Shown here: piece after piece, positions 36,109 to 48,061 of the stretch
Position numbering within the stretch: the first letter of the stretch is position 1
Layout of the letters: every line of letters begins with the position of its first letter
Source: Ceratotherium simum simum
Lineage: Eukaryota; Chordata; Mammalia; Perissodactyla; Rhinocerotidae
Direction: 5' to 3'
DNA length: 64,000 nucleotides
Assembly (NCBI RefSeq): GCF_000283155.1
Contig: NW_004454240.1
Span: 691,256 to 755,255 of the forward strand
Notes under the pieces: generated by a model
Told to the model about the DNA's origin: nothing
The model's database searches: none
Seen by the model: only the letters and a program-made list of their open reading frames with translations
Position numbers and translations under genes: made by a program

Positions 36109-36299
36109 CCCCCGTCCTCCCCACCGCCCCAGCTGCCCAAGGCGCTGCAGTTACAGGCTCTGCCATGGCCCAGGGCTTCCCATTTATGAGTCTGGAATTT
36201 GCCTACAAACTTCTAACAAGCTAAAGGGTAATTTGGAAACCTGAAGCACTCCCTAATTTATTGTGGTTGTCATGGGTCAGGGAGGGGGTTTGGGAGGAT

Positions 36300-36430
36300 C
36301 AAAGGCATCCTTTCACTGTGCAGATGTGGCAAATGAGACCCAGAAAGAGGCAAGGACTTGCCCGAGGCCACATGGCAGTTTGCTGGCAGTGCTGGGCCTG
36401 GGATCCAAGATTCCTCTCACTCAGTCTTCC
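36300..36430 (-). repeat. MIR SINE, antisense
   Basis: 'gtggcaaatgagacccagaa', 'gacttgcccgaggccacatg' and 'gctgggcctgggatccaaga' are reversed MIR. Confidence 0.75.
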
Positions 36431-36749
36431 TGGGTTGAAGCAAAATCTCCATCTTTTTTGACCTCTCCTTCCTCCCCATCATCTGGTTAGTTGACAGTTC
36501 CTGTCAGTTCCACTTCCTCCTAAATATGCCACCAATCCATCAGCCCCTCTCCATGCCCCCGCACCTGCCTGGGTTCAGGCCCTCTCTCCCTCCCCTCTTC
36601 ACCCGCCTCCCCGACTCTAGTCTGCTTTACTGCCTGAGCCTTCCTAATCCATACCTCTGTTCCTGTTGCATGCCAAGAATGTCAAGAGCTCAGAGGAAGC
36701 TTATGGTTTATGAGTCTAAGCTCCTCACACACCACCAAACTCCACATCC

Positions 36750-36850
36750 TGCCATGTCAGAGAGGAAGAAACTGAGGCCACGCTAGGGGAATGGAGCCGG
36801 CCAAGGTCTGATAGAGAACAAGAGGGAGAGCTGGCACCGAAACCCAGGTC
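36750..36850 (-). repeat. MIR SINE fragment, antisense
   Basis: 'agaggaagaaactgaggcca' and 'gctggcaccgaaacccaggt' fit reversed MIR. Confidence 0.7.
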
Positions 36851-37184
36851 AAAGGGTCGTGAAATCTGAGTTCTAGAAAGAAGTTTAGTTTAGTGCTATT
36901 CCCATTACATCACCCACCTCTCATAATTACACCCCTAAATCCTATTGTTTCAGGTAACAACTGGAAATATTGTTTTTGTCAGGACCATAATTGCTACTTC
37001 CCTTTCCATGTGCTCATTTTGGAAAAAGCAGACAATACTCCATATCCTTCTCCCACTTCTCCACAAGGCCCCTAAGGTAGGCCTCCTGTATCTGCCAGCC
37101 CGAATTTCCTCCTTATCTGTTCTAGGCATGGGTAGGCCCTGCCTGTTCACCAACCATTTTCACAAATATTTCTACTGGCCTGGG

Positions 37185-37345
37185 CCCAAAATCAGTTTGC
37201 CAATCTCATGTTGTTGGACTTCCCTGTTGCCTTGAATCTCCTAGAATATACTAGACTGTGTCTGCCTCCTCTCTGCTGCCCTAGCACCTGGTATCAGGCC
37301 TGGCATAGAATGGACATTCAGTCTTTGAGAAATGAATGAATGAAG
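37185..37345 (+). repeat. L2 3' end, sense
   Basis: 'ctgccctagcacctggtatc', 'aggcctggcatagaatggac' and 'gaaatgaatgaatgaa' form the L2 3' terminus. Confidence 0.82.
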
Positions 37346-37960
37346 GAAAGAAGATGCTGGTGTTGCAAGGGATAAAGAGAGGAATAAGACACAGACAGTC
37401 CTGGCCTTCAGGAGCTTAGAGTTTACTTATGAAGATGAGATATAGGAGTCACAGAAACATGTAAATAGAGAACCACATAGCCATGTTTGACTTTCCCTGC
37501 AGGCTGAGCAGAGGCCAGGGGCACTGTAAGCAGGCTGGAATGCCGAAGCAGTTGAGTGCAAGGGCATGGCAGGTCAGGTCATGGAGGCAGCATCTCGGGT
37601 CAAAATGGGCATCAAGCTAAGTGTCAGACTATAACAGGGCTGGGGGGAGCTGGGAAAACCAGATATGGTTTCCAGGAACTAGAGACACCAAGGTAGTAAA
37701 ACCAGGTTCAGAGTGGAGAAGACAGATTCTGGAAAAATTTCTTCAAGGCCTGGTGTGTAGCTGCAGAGGCTTATCAGTAAACTGGAGGGGAAAGGGACGA
37801 GAGACAGGAAGGCAGGGGATAGATGAGAAGTACCTGAATGAGAACAGAAGCAGTGACAAAGGAAAGACAGAGCCAGGGCTAAAATGGTTAAGAAACCAAT
37901 TCCATCTGGTGACTGAGAAGCTGATGATATCGCCACTGAAATGGGCAAGTCATTGAGGTG
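37346..37960 (-). repeat. Possible L2 fragments, antisense
   Basis: 'agtcctggccttcaggagct' (37,398-37,417) resembles the reversed L2 3' UTR. Purine-rich text to 37,960 loosely follows the antisense ORF2 region. Weak, possibly several pieces. Confidence 0.4.
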
Positions 37961-38038
37961 GTGGGAATGTAGCTTTAAGTCTTCTCACTCTTCTACCTCA
38001 TGTATTCACTCACCAACCTAGGACATAGCCCTCAACTC

Positions 38039-38078
38039 TGTGTGTGCGTGTGTGTGTGTGTGTGTGTGTGCATGTGTC
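38039..38078. repeat. (TG)n microsatellite
   Basis: About 15 GT units with one early C interruption and a 'catgtgtc' end. Confidence 0.95.
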
Positions 38079-38167
38079 TACACATTCTAACCCCCAGGGA
38101 ATGCTCAAGGACTCTCTTGCCCCTTCACCTTCAGGGAGGACAAGGGAGGGCAAAAGAGGCTTCTGGA

Positions 38168-38373
38168 TCTTTGCTACTCAAAGTGTGGTCCATGGACCAG
38201 CTGCATCACTATTACTTGGGAGCTTGTTAGAAAATGAAGAATTTCAGGCTTCACCTCAAACCTTCTGAAATAGAATCTGCACTTTGCTTCTAAAAGTTTA
38301 ATGTACAAACCATCATCTAGGATCCTGTTGTCTATGCTGCTGGCCCATGGATCACACATTGAATATCAAGGAA
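38168..38373. mobile_element. hAT-Charlie non-autonomous MER element with long TIRs
   Basis: The left end 'tttgctactcaaagtgtggt' and the right end, read in reverse complement, match over about 30 bp ('ggcccatggatcacacattg' mirrors 'ctggtccatggaccacactt'). Internal 'cacctcaaaccttctgaaat' is typical of this group. No clear 8-bp TSD found. Confidence 0.75.
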
Positions 38374-38839
38374 CCAGGACATAAAAAGGGGCCACTATGC
38401 TAGGGATGGAGCTTTTAATGGGAGGGACCAATGGAAACCAAATAAGCTAGCATATGGGTTTATTTGTGGGGTCCCCTTCAGGCAGGTAGGGAAGTAAGTT
38501 CCCAAGCAGCCCCTCCCCAGGACCCCAGAGAGCTGCTCAGTGCTGTCTCTGGTCTGGACCAAAGGAGGCCTGGTGGCCCCCACATAATCTAGCCTAACTC
38601 TAGCCCAACTCCAGCAGGACAAAGAGGCCACATGATGGTTTGGGCCCAGAGCCCTGTCTCAGAATAAAACATCCTCTGAGCAGTATGTTTTTTGAGGACT
38701 TAGCATGATGGTCTGCAGCTGGCTAAAGAATCGGGGTCCCAGCCAACATATCTTCCCATCAGAAACACAACTAATGGAGGGTAAGAGAGAACTGCCCCCA
38801 GCTCATGCTTTCGCTAGGCTAACAAATCTTTGAGGAACT

Positions 38840-38960
38840 ACATCAGGTAGTGAAAGTATGGGTGGTTTTTATTTTCTTCTTTGCACTTGTATGTTTTTCC
38901 CACAATTAACCTGTGTTAGTTTAAAAATCTGTATTTAACAAAGGCTTTTTTTCAAAAACC
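38840..38960 (+). repeat. Old L1 3' UTR remnant, sense
   Basis: 'gggtggtttttattttcttc' and 'ttttcccacaattaacctgt' match the 3' end of old L1 families. Confidence 0.55.
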
Positions 38961-39214
38961 AAATTAATACAAAGAAAAATTGTGGCAATATAGAAGTGCG
39001 TGCTGACTTCTGTGGTGTGGATAATTTATTATATGGGGATTCAAGAGGGATTTCCAAGGTGAAAGACAGAGCAAGGGGATGGAAAAAGGGTGCCTAAGAT
39101 CACCAAAACTTTATTCTGAAGATGGGCTGAGTCAAAAGTCAAAACCTGAATCTCTTGGACTGCAAAGATGGCCAGCACTGGTCGGGCCCTAACCTGGGCA
39201 AGTGGATTCATTTC

Positions 39215-39315
39215 TAGAATCAGAGAATCTTAGAACTAGAGGAATCTGAGAGATCACAGGGCTAACCCTACACCCTTTTCTTCTTACAGGAGGACATTGA
39301 GGCCCAGAGAGGTGA
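39215..39315 (-). repeat. MIR-like fragment, antisense
   Basis: 'gaggacattgaggcccagag' matches the reversed MIR core. Short and diverged. Confidence 0.5.
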
Positions 39316-39349
39316 GGACACTGAGGGCTCTGAACCTTGGCACAGGCTC

Positions 39350-39480
39350 TTCTCTCTGCCTGTATCACCCGCCCCTCTGCCCTGTGTGCCTAGCTAATCC
39401 CCACTCTTCCTCAAGACTTGGTTCAAACATCACATACTCTTGTGGGTTAGGTGCTCTCCTCTGTGCTCACAAAACACTTA
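39350..39480 (+). repeat. L2 fragment, sense
   Basis: 'cttcctcaagacttggttca' and 'aacatcacatactcttgtgg' match the L2 C-terminal/3' UTR text that precedes 'gaagccttcc...' in better copies. Confidence 0.6.
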
Positions 39481-39670
39481 ATGCACTCCTTGATCATTCA
39501 TTTGACAAATTACTGAGCCTCTACTGTGCGTCAGGCACAGTTCTAGGCATCTAGGATGCATCAGTGACGAAAAATCCCTGCCCTCGTGTGTAGTGATTAA
39601 ATCATAGCATTTATTCATTCAGCAAATCTTTAGGGATCACCTATCTGTGGGGCCCTGTGTGAGGTATAAA
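39481..39670 (-). repeat. L2 3' end, antisense
   Basis: 'gcctctactgtgcgtcaggc', 'acagttctaggcatctagga' and 'tccctgccctcgtg' are reversed L2 3' UTR. A second short terminus follows at 39,610-39,660. Confidence 0.82.
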
Positions 39671-40244
39671 TTATTTTAAGGTTGAGGTTAGTTGTTCCCA
39701 GCTTTGGCCTCCTCCCTTCCCCCTACAGTCAGAGCCTTGTGGACACAGTGAATGTTTTCTGAATGAATAAATAATGAAATGGCCAAGGTCACAAAGCAAC
39801 CTCGAGATGGTGCTGGCACTGACACCCTGGTCCCCTGATAGCTAGAGCCCTTTCTTTCGCCCTCCATTGCAGTCAGCCCAAATCTTTGTAACCTCCATCA
39901 CCTCAGGTGGGAAAGGTCAGAGGGGAGAAGATCAAGGACTGGGTCCCCTACGCAGATCTGTTTTGGAAAGGGGCGCTCCACTCTCTCAGGGACCCTCTCT
40001 GGGAAGAGTGGGGAAGTCGCTAGCTTCCAACATCCCTGCTAAAAAGCTTGGAGCAAGAAGAGGCACTCTCCAGTAGGGCCCTGCTGGCCCCATCACTCTG
40101 CACATGGACTGATCATTTTGAGGTACATTTCATTTCTGTGTTAAAAACAAAACCACCACTGGGACTGCAGGGACATTTCCCCACCCACCCCCAACCCTGG
40201 GCCCCGAGATCTTTCCCTCTGAGCCAGAGGTAGCTCCCGCCTTT

Positions 40245-40580
40245 GGCAGCTGGAGCGGCTGCACTGCAGCGCCCTCTGTCGGGCACAGGGCTGGCTCAGC
40301 CTCTCTGCGGGGCAGGAGAGGAACGCAGGCGGGGGCCGGGCGGCGTCCAAGGAGCCTCCTGTTCCGGAAGTGCTCGGCAACCGTGACTCATCCGCAGGCT
40401 CGCTGCCTTCGCACGCGCCTGGTGACGCACCAAGACGCGCGGAGTTGCTCTGAGCACGAAAAGCAGCCCCTTGGCGGCCCCCGACGGCAGCCACCCGGCA
40501 GCACTTGCTCCGCCAGCCCGTGCCTCGTCCTGACTGAACCCTCGCACCGTGGAAGCTTCTGGCGCTGGGAGCCCCGCTCA
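40245..40580. promoter_or_regulatory. CpG island, candidate orphan promoter
   Basis: I count about 33 CpG in roughly 335 bp at around 65% G+C, close to the number expected without CpG loss, unlike the CpG-poor rest of the window. It contains AP-1-like 'tgactca' (40,384-40,390), 'ggtgacgcacc' (40,421-40,431) and a CTCF-like motif 'agcgccctctgtcgg' (40,268-40,282). CpG islands usually mark promoters. No coding exon is recognised; open frames on both strands reflect the GC content. Confidence 0.75.
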
Positions 40581-40624
40581 CCTCCACTGTCACTGAGTCT
40601 TCACCACTAACCTCAAATATGGGT

Positions 40625-40760
40625 CGTTTTGTTACACCGCCTTAACAGAGTGGGAAACTGAGGGCGAGAGAAAAGTGAAGTGAGGGCCAGGGTCAAGCAG
40701 CTAAGAAGCAGAGCAGGGACTAGATTAACCAGTTATCTCTGACTCCAGAATTCAAGGTGT
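40625..40760 (-). repeat. MIR SINE, antisense
   Basis: 'gagtgggaaactgagggcga' and 'gggtcaagcagctaagaagc' then 'gcagggactagatta' are reversed MIR. Confidence 0.75.
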
Positions 40761-40815
40761 GCTTTCCAAAGCATCAAGCTGCATCGTCCTCCTAACCGCC
40801 GCCCCCCCCACCCCT

Positions 40816-40816
<1 letters not shown>

Positions 40817-40849
<33 letters not shown>
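40817..40849. repeat. (AC)16 microsatellite
   Basis: Uninterrupted AC run of about 16 units next to a C-rich stretch. Confidence 0.97.
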
Positions 40850-40852
<3 letters not shown>

Positions 40853-40879
40853 CCTCTCTCACATACACAGGAAGGGAAG

Positions 40880-41240
40880 GTTGAACCACGTCATATGGGA
40901 CCTTGAAAGTCACGCACTAAACATTTACCATTTTGGAAATAAAAGAAAAGCTATAAATGGCATTTAAGAAGAAAGTCAGGTGGGTGTTGGGCTTGGTTCT
41001 GTAAAGATGTTTTATTATGGAGCAGAGGACATCATCAGGGCTTTGAGTTAGAAAGATGCACCAAAGGAAAATAAACCGGAGAAGTGATATCTGAGGTAGT
41101 CCAGTAGCGCTCAAAAGGGTCTAAATCAGAGTCATGAAAATGGGGGGGAAAAAAAAAGTACAGACCCAAGAGACATTGGGGTGGGAAAAGATCTAATGAT
41201 AGATTGGATTTTAAAAAGTTGGGTAAGTAAAATCCACACA
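40880..41240 (-). repeat. Possible L2 fragment, antisense
   Basis: 'catatgggaccttgaaagtc' resembles the reversed L2 ORF2 C-terminus. The remainder is degenerate. Confidence 0.4.
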
Positions 41241-42529
41241 GCACTTTGTACCTCTCCTAGGGTATTTATTGCAATGGATTTTGCCTTCTTGATTAGATTG
41301 ATGTTCTGTCGTCCCTGTTAGATGCTAAGATCCATGGAGTGATGCTGGTGGATCAGATCTCACTCCTGCCTTGGAGACCATGACCTTGTGTGTGTGTGTG
41401 GGGGGGGCTGAGGGGGATGGGTATAGATGTTTGGGGGCAGTGTCCATCCTGTCAGCTGGATGGAACATAGGTGAGGGCAGAGCTGCTTGCCTGGACAGCA
41501 TCTGCACATGCCAAAGAACCCCTAAACCAGCCCCTGCTTCCTCCTTGGGAAAAGTTTGGAGGGCTCCAGCTAAACTCCAAGGCTTCCTCATGCTATTGAG
41601 TATCCTTCTGGGTCTGTAGTTTGCTGGAGCACCTGAGTCGGTAGGTTGAGTTGCTCTGGCAGCCCCGAGGCAGCCCTACCCTGAGGCCAGGCATCAAGAC
41701 CTGTGCAAGTGGCTGTGAGTACCTGCTGCCAGCTAGGAACACTGAATGAACACGCCACTGGGCAGGAGCATGGCTCTATTGTGATAGAATGGGCCATTTT
41801 TATGCAAGGGTAAATTATCTAGGCATCACCACCCACCAAGACAGAAACTCCACAGAACTGAGGAGTGTTATGTCAGCAGTGACCCACAGGTAGCAGATCC
41901 ATTTCCAAACCCACTCTGTGGTCTATCCAGAACATTAGGCCCAATAGGCCCAGCTACCAACCCAGCCCATCTTCCCCTATGTACCCTACATAAATGGACC
42001 TAATGAATGAGAGCACCCTGCTGAGAATGGGTGGTTCCATAGTTCCTCAGGACTCCAACCCACAGACACCAGCATGGAATAGGGGGCCACTCCCAATTCC
42101 TGGTACTTCTCATCCTTCACCATTCATACTTGCTATCATCCTGGGCTCTCCTGGATAGAAAATCATGACCCCGCTGTCTCCTAATGTTGCCATGGGCTGC
42201 TTGTCTACTTCATCCACTCCTCCCTTCCTTGAAGTCCAACAAAGTATGTTATCAAGCCAGAGTTTTGGGAGTTTTTTATTTTTTTTTTCTGACCAGGAAA
42301 AGGAGTTGCCCCCACTTTGGGAGTGCCACTGAACAACAGACCTAGTGCCCAGAACCCATATTTCTAATAAATATCTACCCTGGGAGCCTGAAGTGCAGGC
42401 TTTCACAAATAGAAACAAACATGTGCATGTGTGTGGAGGGGGGCTTGTGGGGGTTCTTTAGCTCCTAAACATCTTTCCTGTGGGCCCCAGTGTTCTTCGT
42501 GTAGGAGGAAAAGTTGTGTGGAGAAAAGG
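41241..42529. other. Unassigned single-copy sequence
   Basis: A short GT/G run sits at 41,388-41,407. No repeat or exon recognised. Confidence 0.35.
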
Positions 42530-43784
42530 AGAAAAGATGTCAATTCTCCTTAACTTAATCTATAAACTCATTGCCATCCCAATCAAATCTCTACAGGAAT
42601 TTTTCATAGAACCTGACAAACTGATTTGAACATTCATATGAAAGAGGATATGTACAAGAAGAGCTAAAACAATTTGGGGGGAAAAAGGACAATGAAGGAT
42701 GATTTATTATACAAGGTATCAAATCTATAATAATTAATAGGGTGTGGTACTGGAACAGAAATAGACAAGCAAATGAGTGAGAGAGAACAGAGAGCTCCCA
42801 AAGCAACTTATGTAAAGATATTAACTAAATAACATAAGTGGCATTTACAAGCCAGTGGTGAAAGAATGGACTATTCAATAGTGTTGGAACAATTGCCTTT
42901 CCATCTAGAAAAAACTCAATTATGTCCTTACCTCATACTAGACAAACACACACACACACACACACACACATTCCAGATAGCTCAAACAACTAAATACAAA
43001 AAATAAAACATACCTATGGCCAGAATGAGAAATATGCAGATGTATATATTTGTGACTTTGGTGTAGAGAAATCCTTTCTAAACAACACACATACACAATA
43101 CAAAATCCACGAAGGAATGATTGATAAATATAAATCTACATCAAAAAAATTTCTTAGACAGAAGACACCATCAATAAAGTTAAAACACACATGATAAACT
43201 GGGAGAAATATATTATTTGCGATATGTATGTTAGAGAAAAAAATTGATATATATAGAGAGAATTTCTATAAATCAATAAAAAAGGCAAACAACTCAAAAG
43301 AAATATAGCAAAGTATATGGTCAGTCAATTCAAAAGGAGAGTTACAAATAGCCAATAGATATTTGAAAAAATGCTCAACCTCTAGTAATCACGGAAAGGC
43401 AAATGGAAACAACCATCAGATACCATCTTTCATCTATCATGTTGGTAAATAAAAGTTTGAGTATATCAAGTGTTGGTAGGCAAGTGAACAAAACTACTAA
43501 TCTCGTACAGTGCTGGTGGAGTATAGCCAATATGAGTAGGAATTTGGCGACATTTATTAGTATGTAAAATGCACATCCTCTATTATCCAGCAACTCCACT
43601 TCTCAGTGTTTATCCTAAAGAAACTCTTGCACATGTACACAAATGTTTATTGAATGGATGCTTATTGAAATATCAGCCATCAAAATTTAGAAACAACCTC
43701 AGTTCATCAAATAGATAAATAGTTAAACTCTGATAAAAGACATACTCTGCAAAATTATGTAACATTTTAAAAGAACAAGTTAGG
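42530..43784 (+). repeat. Old L1 ORF2 3' part and 3' UTR, sense
   Basis: Starts mid-ORF2 ('aaaagatgtcaattctcctt') and passes through 'atgctcaacctctagtaatc' and 'cagtgctggtggagtatagc' to 'caacctcagttcatcaaata'. Interrupted by an (AC)n run at 42,946-42,970. Directly abuts the 5' end of the next L1. Confidence 0.88.
42946..42970. repeat. (AC)12 microsatellite inside L1
   Basis: Short AC run within the decayed ORF2. Confidence 0.95.
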
Positions 43785-46644
43785 ACTTCTGCTTCTGGGA
43801 AGATGGAGTAGGTATACTTTTCCCTATTCCTACCACTAAGTAAAACTAAAAACTAAGTACAACTAAAACCCCTGAACATTATAAATAAAACAAGCACAAA
43901 AATACTCTGAAAGGTGGAGAGAAGAAGGTACACCAGTAAGAGACCTCAGGACTCGAGGAATGACATGGTGGTAAGTTCCCTGGATTTCTGTTTTGCCTCA
44001 TATATCCCAGAGTTGTAGCTCAAAAAGCTTGCAACCTGGAAACACCAATGAGTGCAGACAGAAACAAAAACAAAAAGCCTGTTTCTCTAACCAAAGGACC
44101 AGAAAAGGAGGTAGACTAGCAAGACAGAAAATTTTAGACAATAACTGCTCTACTCCAGCCAAATACCCCAGGGAAAAAAATGTGGCCCCATCCCCAACCC
44201 TACCTGCAAAGGAAGGGTTGAAAATGTAGACTTCCACCCTTGTTAAGCTGAAACCAGGTGCCCCAAACCTCCCTATTGGAGTGATGTCAGAGAGGGCTGA
44301 GTGGGGAGCTGGGATAGCCCCACTAGACAGAGAATCAGCAAGGATATAGAAGAACTCAACAACACCCTCAACCAACAGGATCTAATTTGACATTTACAGA
44401 ACACTCCAACAACAGAGGAATACACATTCTTTTCAAGTGCCCATGGAACAGACTATGTTAGGCCCTATCCTGTGCCATAAAACAAACCTCAACAAATTAA
44501 AAAACAATTGAAATAAAGTGGAATGTATTCTGAGACCACAATGGAATCAAACTAGAAATCAATAATAACAGAAAGACAACAGGAAAATATCTAAGCACTT
44601 GAAAACCAAATGGCACACTTCTAAATAATCCTTGGGTCAAAGATGAAATCTCAAAAGAAATTTAAAAAATACATTGAACCGGATGAAAATGAAAATACAA
44701 CATAGCAAAATTTGTGGGATGCAACTAAAGCAGTGTTTAAAGGGAAATTTATAGCATCAAATGCTTACACTAGAAAAGAGAAAAGGTCTCAAGTCAATAA
44801 CCTAAGTTCCTACCTTAAGAAACTAGAAAAAGAAGAGCAAAATAAAGCCAAAGCAAACAGAAGAAAGGAAATTAAAATAAGAGCAGAAATCAATTAAATT
44901 GAAAACAGGAAAACAATTAGAAAAAAATCAATGAAATAAACAGCTGGTTCTTTGAAAAAATCAGTAAAATTGACAAACTCTAGCAAGACTTACAAAGAAA
45001 AAAAAAGAGAAAACAAGTTACTAATATCAGGAATGAAATGAATATCACTACAGACCCTTCAGACATCAAAAGAATAATCAAGGAATACTAAGAACAACTC
45101 TACACACTTTGGGAATTTTGATGAAACTAACCAATTCCTTGAAAAACACAAACTCCCAAAACTCAATCAGTAGAAAATAGATGATTTGAATGGCCCTATA
45201 ACTATTAAGAAAATTGAATTCATAATTTAAAAACTCCCGAAAAAGAAATCTCCAGGTACCGTGGTTTCACTGGAGAATTATGCGAAATATTTAAAGAATT
45301 AGCACCAATTCTACACAATCTGTTCCGGAAAATACAAGAGAAAATGCTTCCCAAAATGAAGCTAGTCTTATCTTGATGCCAAAACCAAATGACAGTCACA
45401 CACAAAAAAAGAAAACTACAGACCAATATCCTTCAAGAATATAGAAGCAAAACTCCTCAACACAACATAGCAAATAGAATTCAGTAATATGTAAGAAGAA
45501 TTATACACCATTATCAAGTGGGGTCTATTCCAGGAGTGCAAGACAGTTTCAATATCTGAAAATAAATCAATGTAATCCACCATATTAACAGACTAAAGAA
45601 GAACAATCACACAATCATATCAATCAATGCAGGAAAAGCACTTTACAAAATCCAACACCCTTAATGATAAAAAAAAAAAAAAAACCTCTCAGAGATAGGA
45701 AAAGAAAGGAATTTCTTCAACTTGAAAAAGAGCATCTACAAATAACTTTTAGCTAACACTAAACTTAATGTTGAAGGACTGAATGCTTTCCTCCTCAGAT
45801 TGGGAACAAGGCAAGGATGTCTGCCCTCAATACTCTAATTCAACATAATGCTGAAAGTTCTAGCCAGTACAGTCAGGCAAGGAAAGGAAATGAAAGGCAT
45901 ACAAATTGAAAAGGAAGAAATAAAACTGTCCATTTTTGGAGATGACATAATGGTGTCATGTCCCAAGGAACCACAAAACAATTCCCAGAACTAATAAGTG
46001 AGTTCAGCAAGGTTGCATGATACAAGATAAGCATACACAAATAAATTGTATTTCTATATACTAGCAATGAACAAATGGACACCAAAATTAAAAATACAAT
46101 AACATTTGCTCAAAATGAAATACTTAAATGTAACAAAACGTGTATAGGACTTGTATGCTCAAAACTACAAAATGCTGATGAAAGAATTCAAAGAAGACCT
46201 AAATTGAGAAATATACCACATTCATGGATTAGAAGACTCAGCATAGTAAAGATGTCAATTCTCCCCCAATTTATATACAGGTTTATTGCATTTCCTATCA
46301 AAATTCTTGAAGGATATTTCAGACATAGACAAGCTTATTCTAAAATATATATGGAAAGGCAAATGAAATGGAGTAGCTAAAACAATTTTGAAAAGGAAGA
46401 ATAAAGTGGGAGGAATCACTCTACCCAATTTCAAAATTTATTATGTAGCTACAATAATCAAGACTGTATGGTCCTGTGGAGGGATAGATAGGCAATGGAG
46501 CAGAGTAGAGAACCCAGAAATAGACCCACACAAATATGCCCAACTGATTTTCAACAAAGGTGCAAAAGCAATTCAATGGAAGAAAGATAGCCTTTCAAGT
46601 GGTCCTAGAGCAGCTGACATAGGCAAAAAATGAACCTTGACCTG

Positions 46645-47117
46645 TGTAGTGAGTTGAATGGTAGCCCCCCAAAAGATATGTCCATGTCCTTATCTCCAGA
46701 ACCTGCGAATGTTACTTTATTTGGAAAACAGGTCTTTGCAGATATAATTAAGTCAAGGATTTTGAGATGAGGAGATTATTCTGGATTATTCAAGTGGACC
46801 CTAAATCCAATGACAAATATCCTTATGAGATAGACACCCAGAGGAGAAGACACACACAGAAGAGAAGGTGATGGGAAGATGGAGGCAGATATTGTAGTGA
46901 TGTGGCCACAAGATAAGGAAGCCAAGGACTGCCGACAGCCACCAGAAGCTGGAAGAGGTAAGGAAGGATCCCTTCCTAGAGCCTCCAGAAGGAGCATGGC
47001 CCTGCTGATGCCTTGATTTCAGGCTTCTGGCCTCCAGAACCATGGAAGAATAAATTTCTGTTGTTTTAAGCTACCAAGTTTATGGCAATTTGTTATGGCA
47101 GTCTTGGAATTAATACA
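46645..47117 (+). mobile_element. Solo LTR, ERVL-MaLR type (MLT1-like)
   Basis: Begins 'tgtagtgagttgaatgg' and ends 'ggaattaataca' (TG...CA). An exact 5-bp TSD 'acctg' lies on both sides (46,640-46,644 and 47,118-47,122), and removing the LTR restores the L1 text. Internal 'tttgttatggcagtcttgga' and a polyadenylation-like 'gaataaatttctgttg' match the MaLR LTR 3' end. No internal viral genes remain. Confidence 0.92.
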
Positions 47118-47164
47118 ACCTGTCTCATACTTTATACAAAAAATCAACTTAAAATGCATTACAA

Positions 47165-47277
47165 GCTAACGTTATTGTGGTGATCATTTTGCAATACATA
47201 TGTTTATCGAATCATCATGTCGTACACCTTAAACTTACACAACACTATATGTCAAGTATATCTCAATAAATCTGGAA
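47165..47277 (+). mobile_element. Severely 5'-truncated L1 3' end (113 bp)
   Basis: 'attgtggtgatcattttgca' and 'tgtcgtacaccttaaactta' ending in 'ctcaataaatctgg' are the terminal L1 3' UTR. TSD 'aaaatgcattacaa' (47,151-47,164) versus 'aaaatgcattgtaa' (47,278-47,291). Inserted within the older L1 just 3' of the solo LTR. Confidence 0.85.
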
Positions 47278-48040
47278 AAAATGCATTGTAAATTTAAATG
47301 TAAAATGTAAAACTATAAAATTTTTAGAAAAAGGAAAATGTTTGGAATCTAGAGCTAGATCTTATACTTGACAATCAAAACATGACATGAATAGACAATT
47401 CACTGAAAAAGATATATGGATGACAAATAAGCACATGAGAAGATGTTTAGTCACTTGCTATTTTAATGCAAATTAAAACCACAATAAGATATCACTACAC
47501 ACCTATCAGAATGGCTAAAATAAAAAAAAATAGTGACCACACCAAATGCTGGTAAAGAGGCCAAGAAACTGGATTCCCTCATACGTTGCTGGTAGGAAGG
47601 TAAAATGGTATGGCCTTTCTGGACAATAGTTTGGCAAGTTACTTTAAAAGCTAAACTTGCTACTACCATAGACCCAGCAATTGCACTCTTGGACATTTAT
47701 TCCAGAGAAATGAAAACTTCAGTCCACATAAAAACCTGTTACGTGATTGTTCATAGCAGCCTTATTTATAACAGCCCAAAACTGGAAACAATCCAGATGT
47801 CCATCAACGGGTGAATGGATAAACTATCTGGGGTACATCCAAGCCATGGAACACTACTCAGCAATAAAAAGGAACAGACTGTTGATACACACAACAACCT
47901 GGATGACTCTCCAGAGAATTATGCTGGCTGAAGTAAACAAACAATCCCTAAAGGTTTATACTGTATGACTCTATTTACATAACGTTATTGAAATGACCTA
48001 ATTTTAGAATGGAGAACAGGTTAGTAGTTGCCAGAGGTTA

Positions 48041-48061
48041 AGGGAGGGTGGGGGTGGGAGG
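48041..48061 (+). other. G-rich tract of the L1 3' UTR
   Basis: Four G runs separated by one or two bases at the conserved polypurine position of the L1 3' UTR; could fold as a G-quadruplex. Confidence 0.7.

Larger units (their letters stand above)
44326..47950 (+). pseudogene. L1 ORF2 remnant
   Basis: Readable parts: linker '[19 protein letters not shown]'-like sequence at 44,709-44,765, a segment near 45,930 where the reverse transcriptase active site should be ('ttggagatgacataatg', where GDD replaces the usual ADD), and C-terminal 'HSWIRRLSIVKMSILPQFIY' near 46,220-46,280. Multiple stops and frameshifts; not functional. Confidence 0.85.

Noticed and set aside
35704..36189. Open frames crossing the N gap
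   Set aside because: They are held open only because N codons are not counted as stops.
40141..40593. 150-codon antisense frame over the CpG island as a coding exon
   Set aside because: Open frames are expected on both strands in GC-rich sequence; composition is arginine/serine/alanine-rich without a domain and a second overlapping frame exists.
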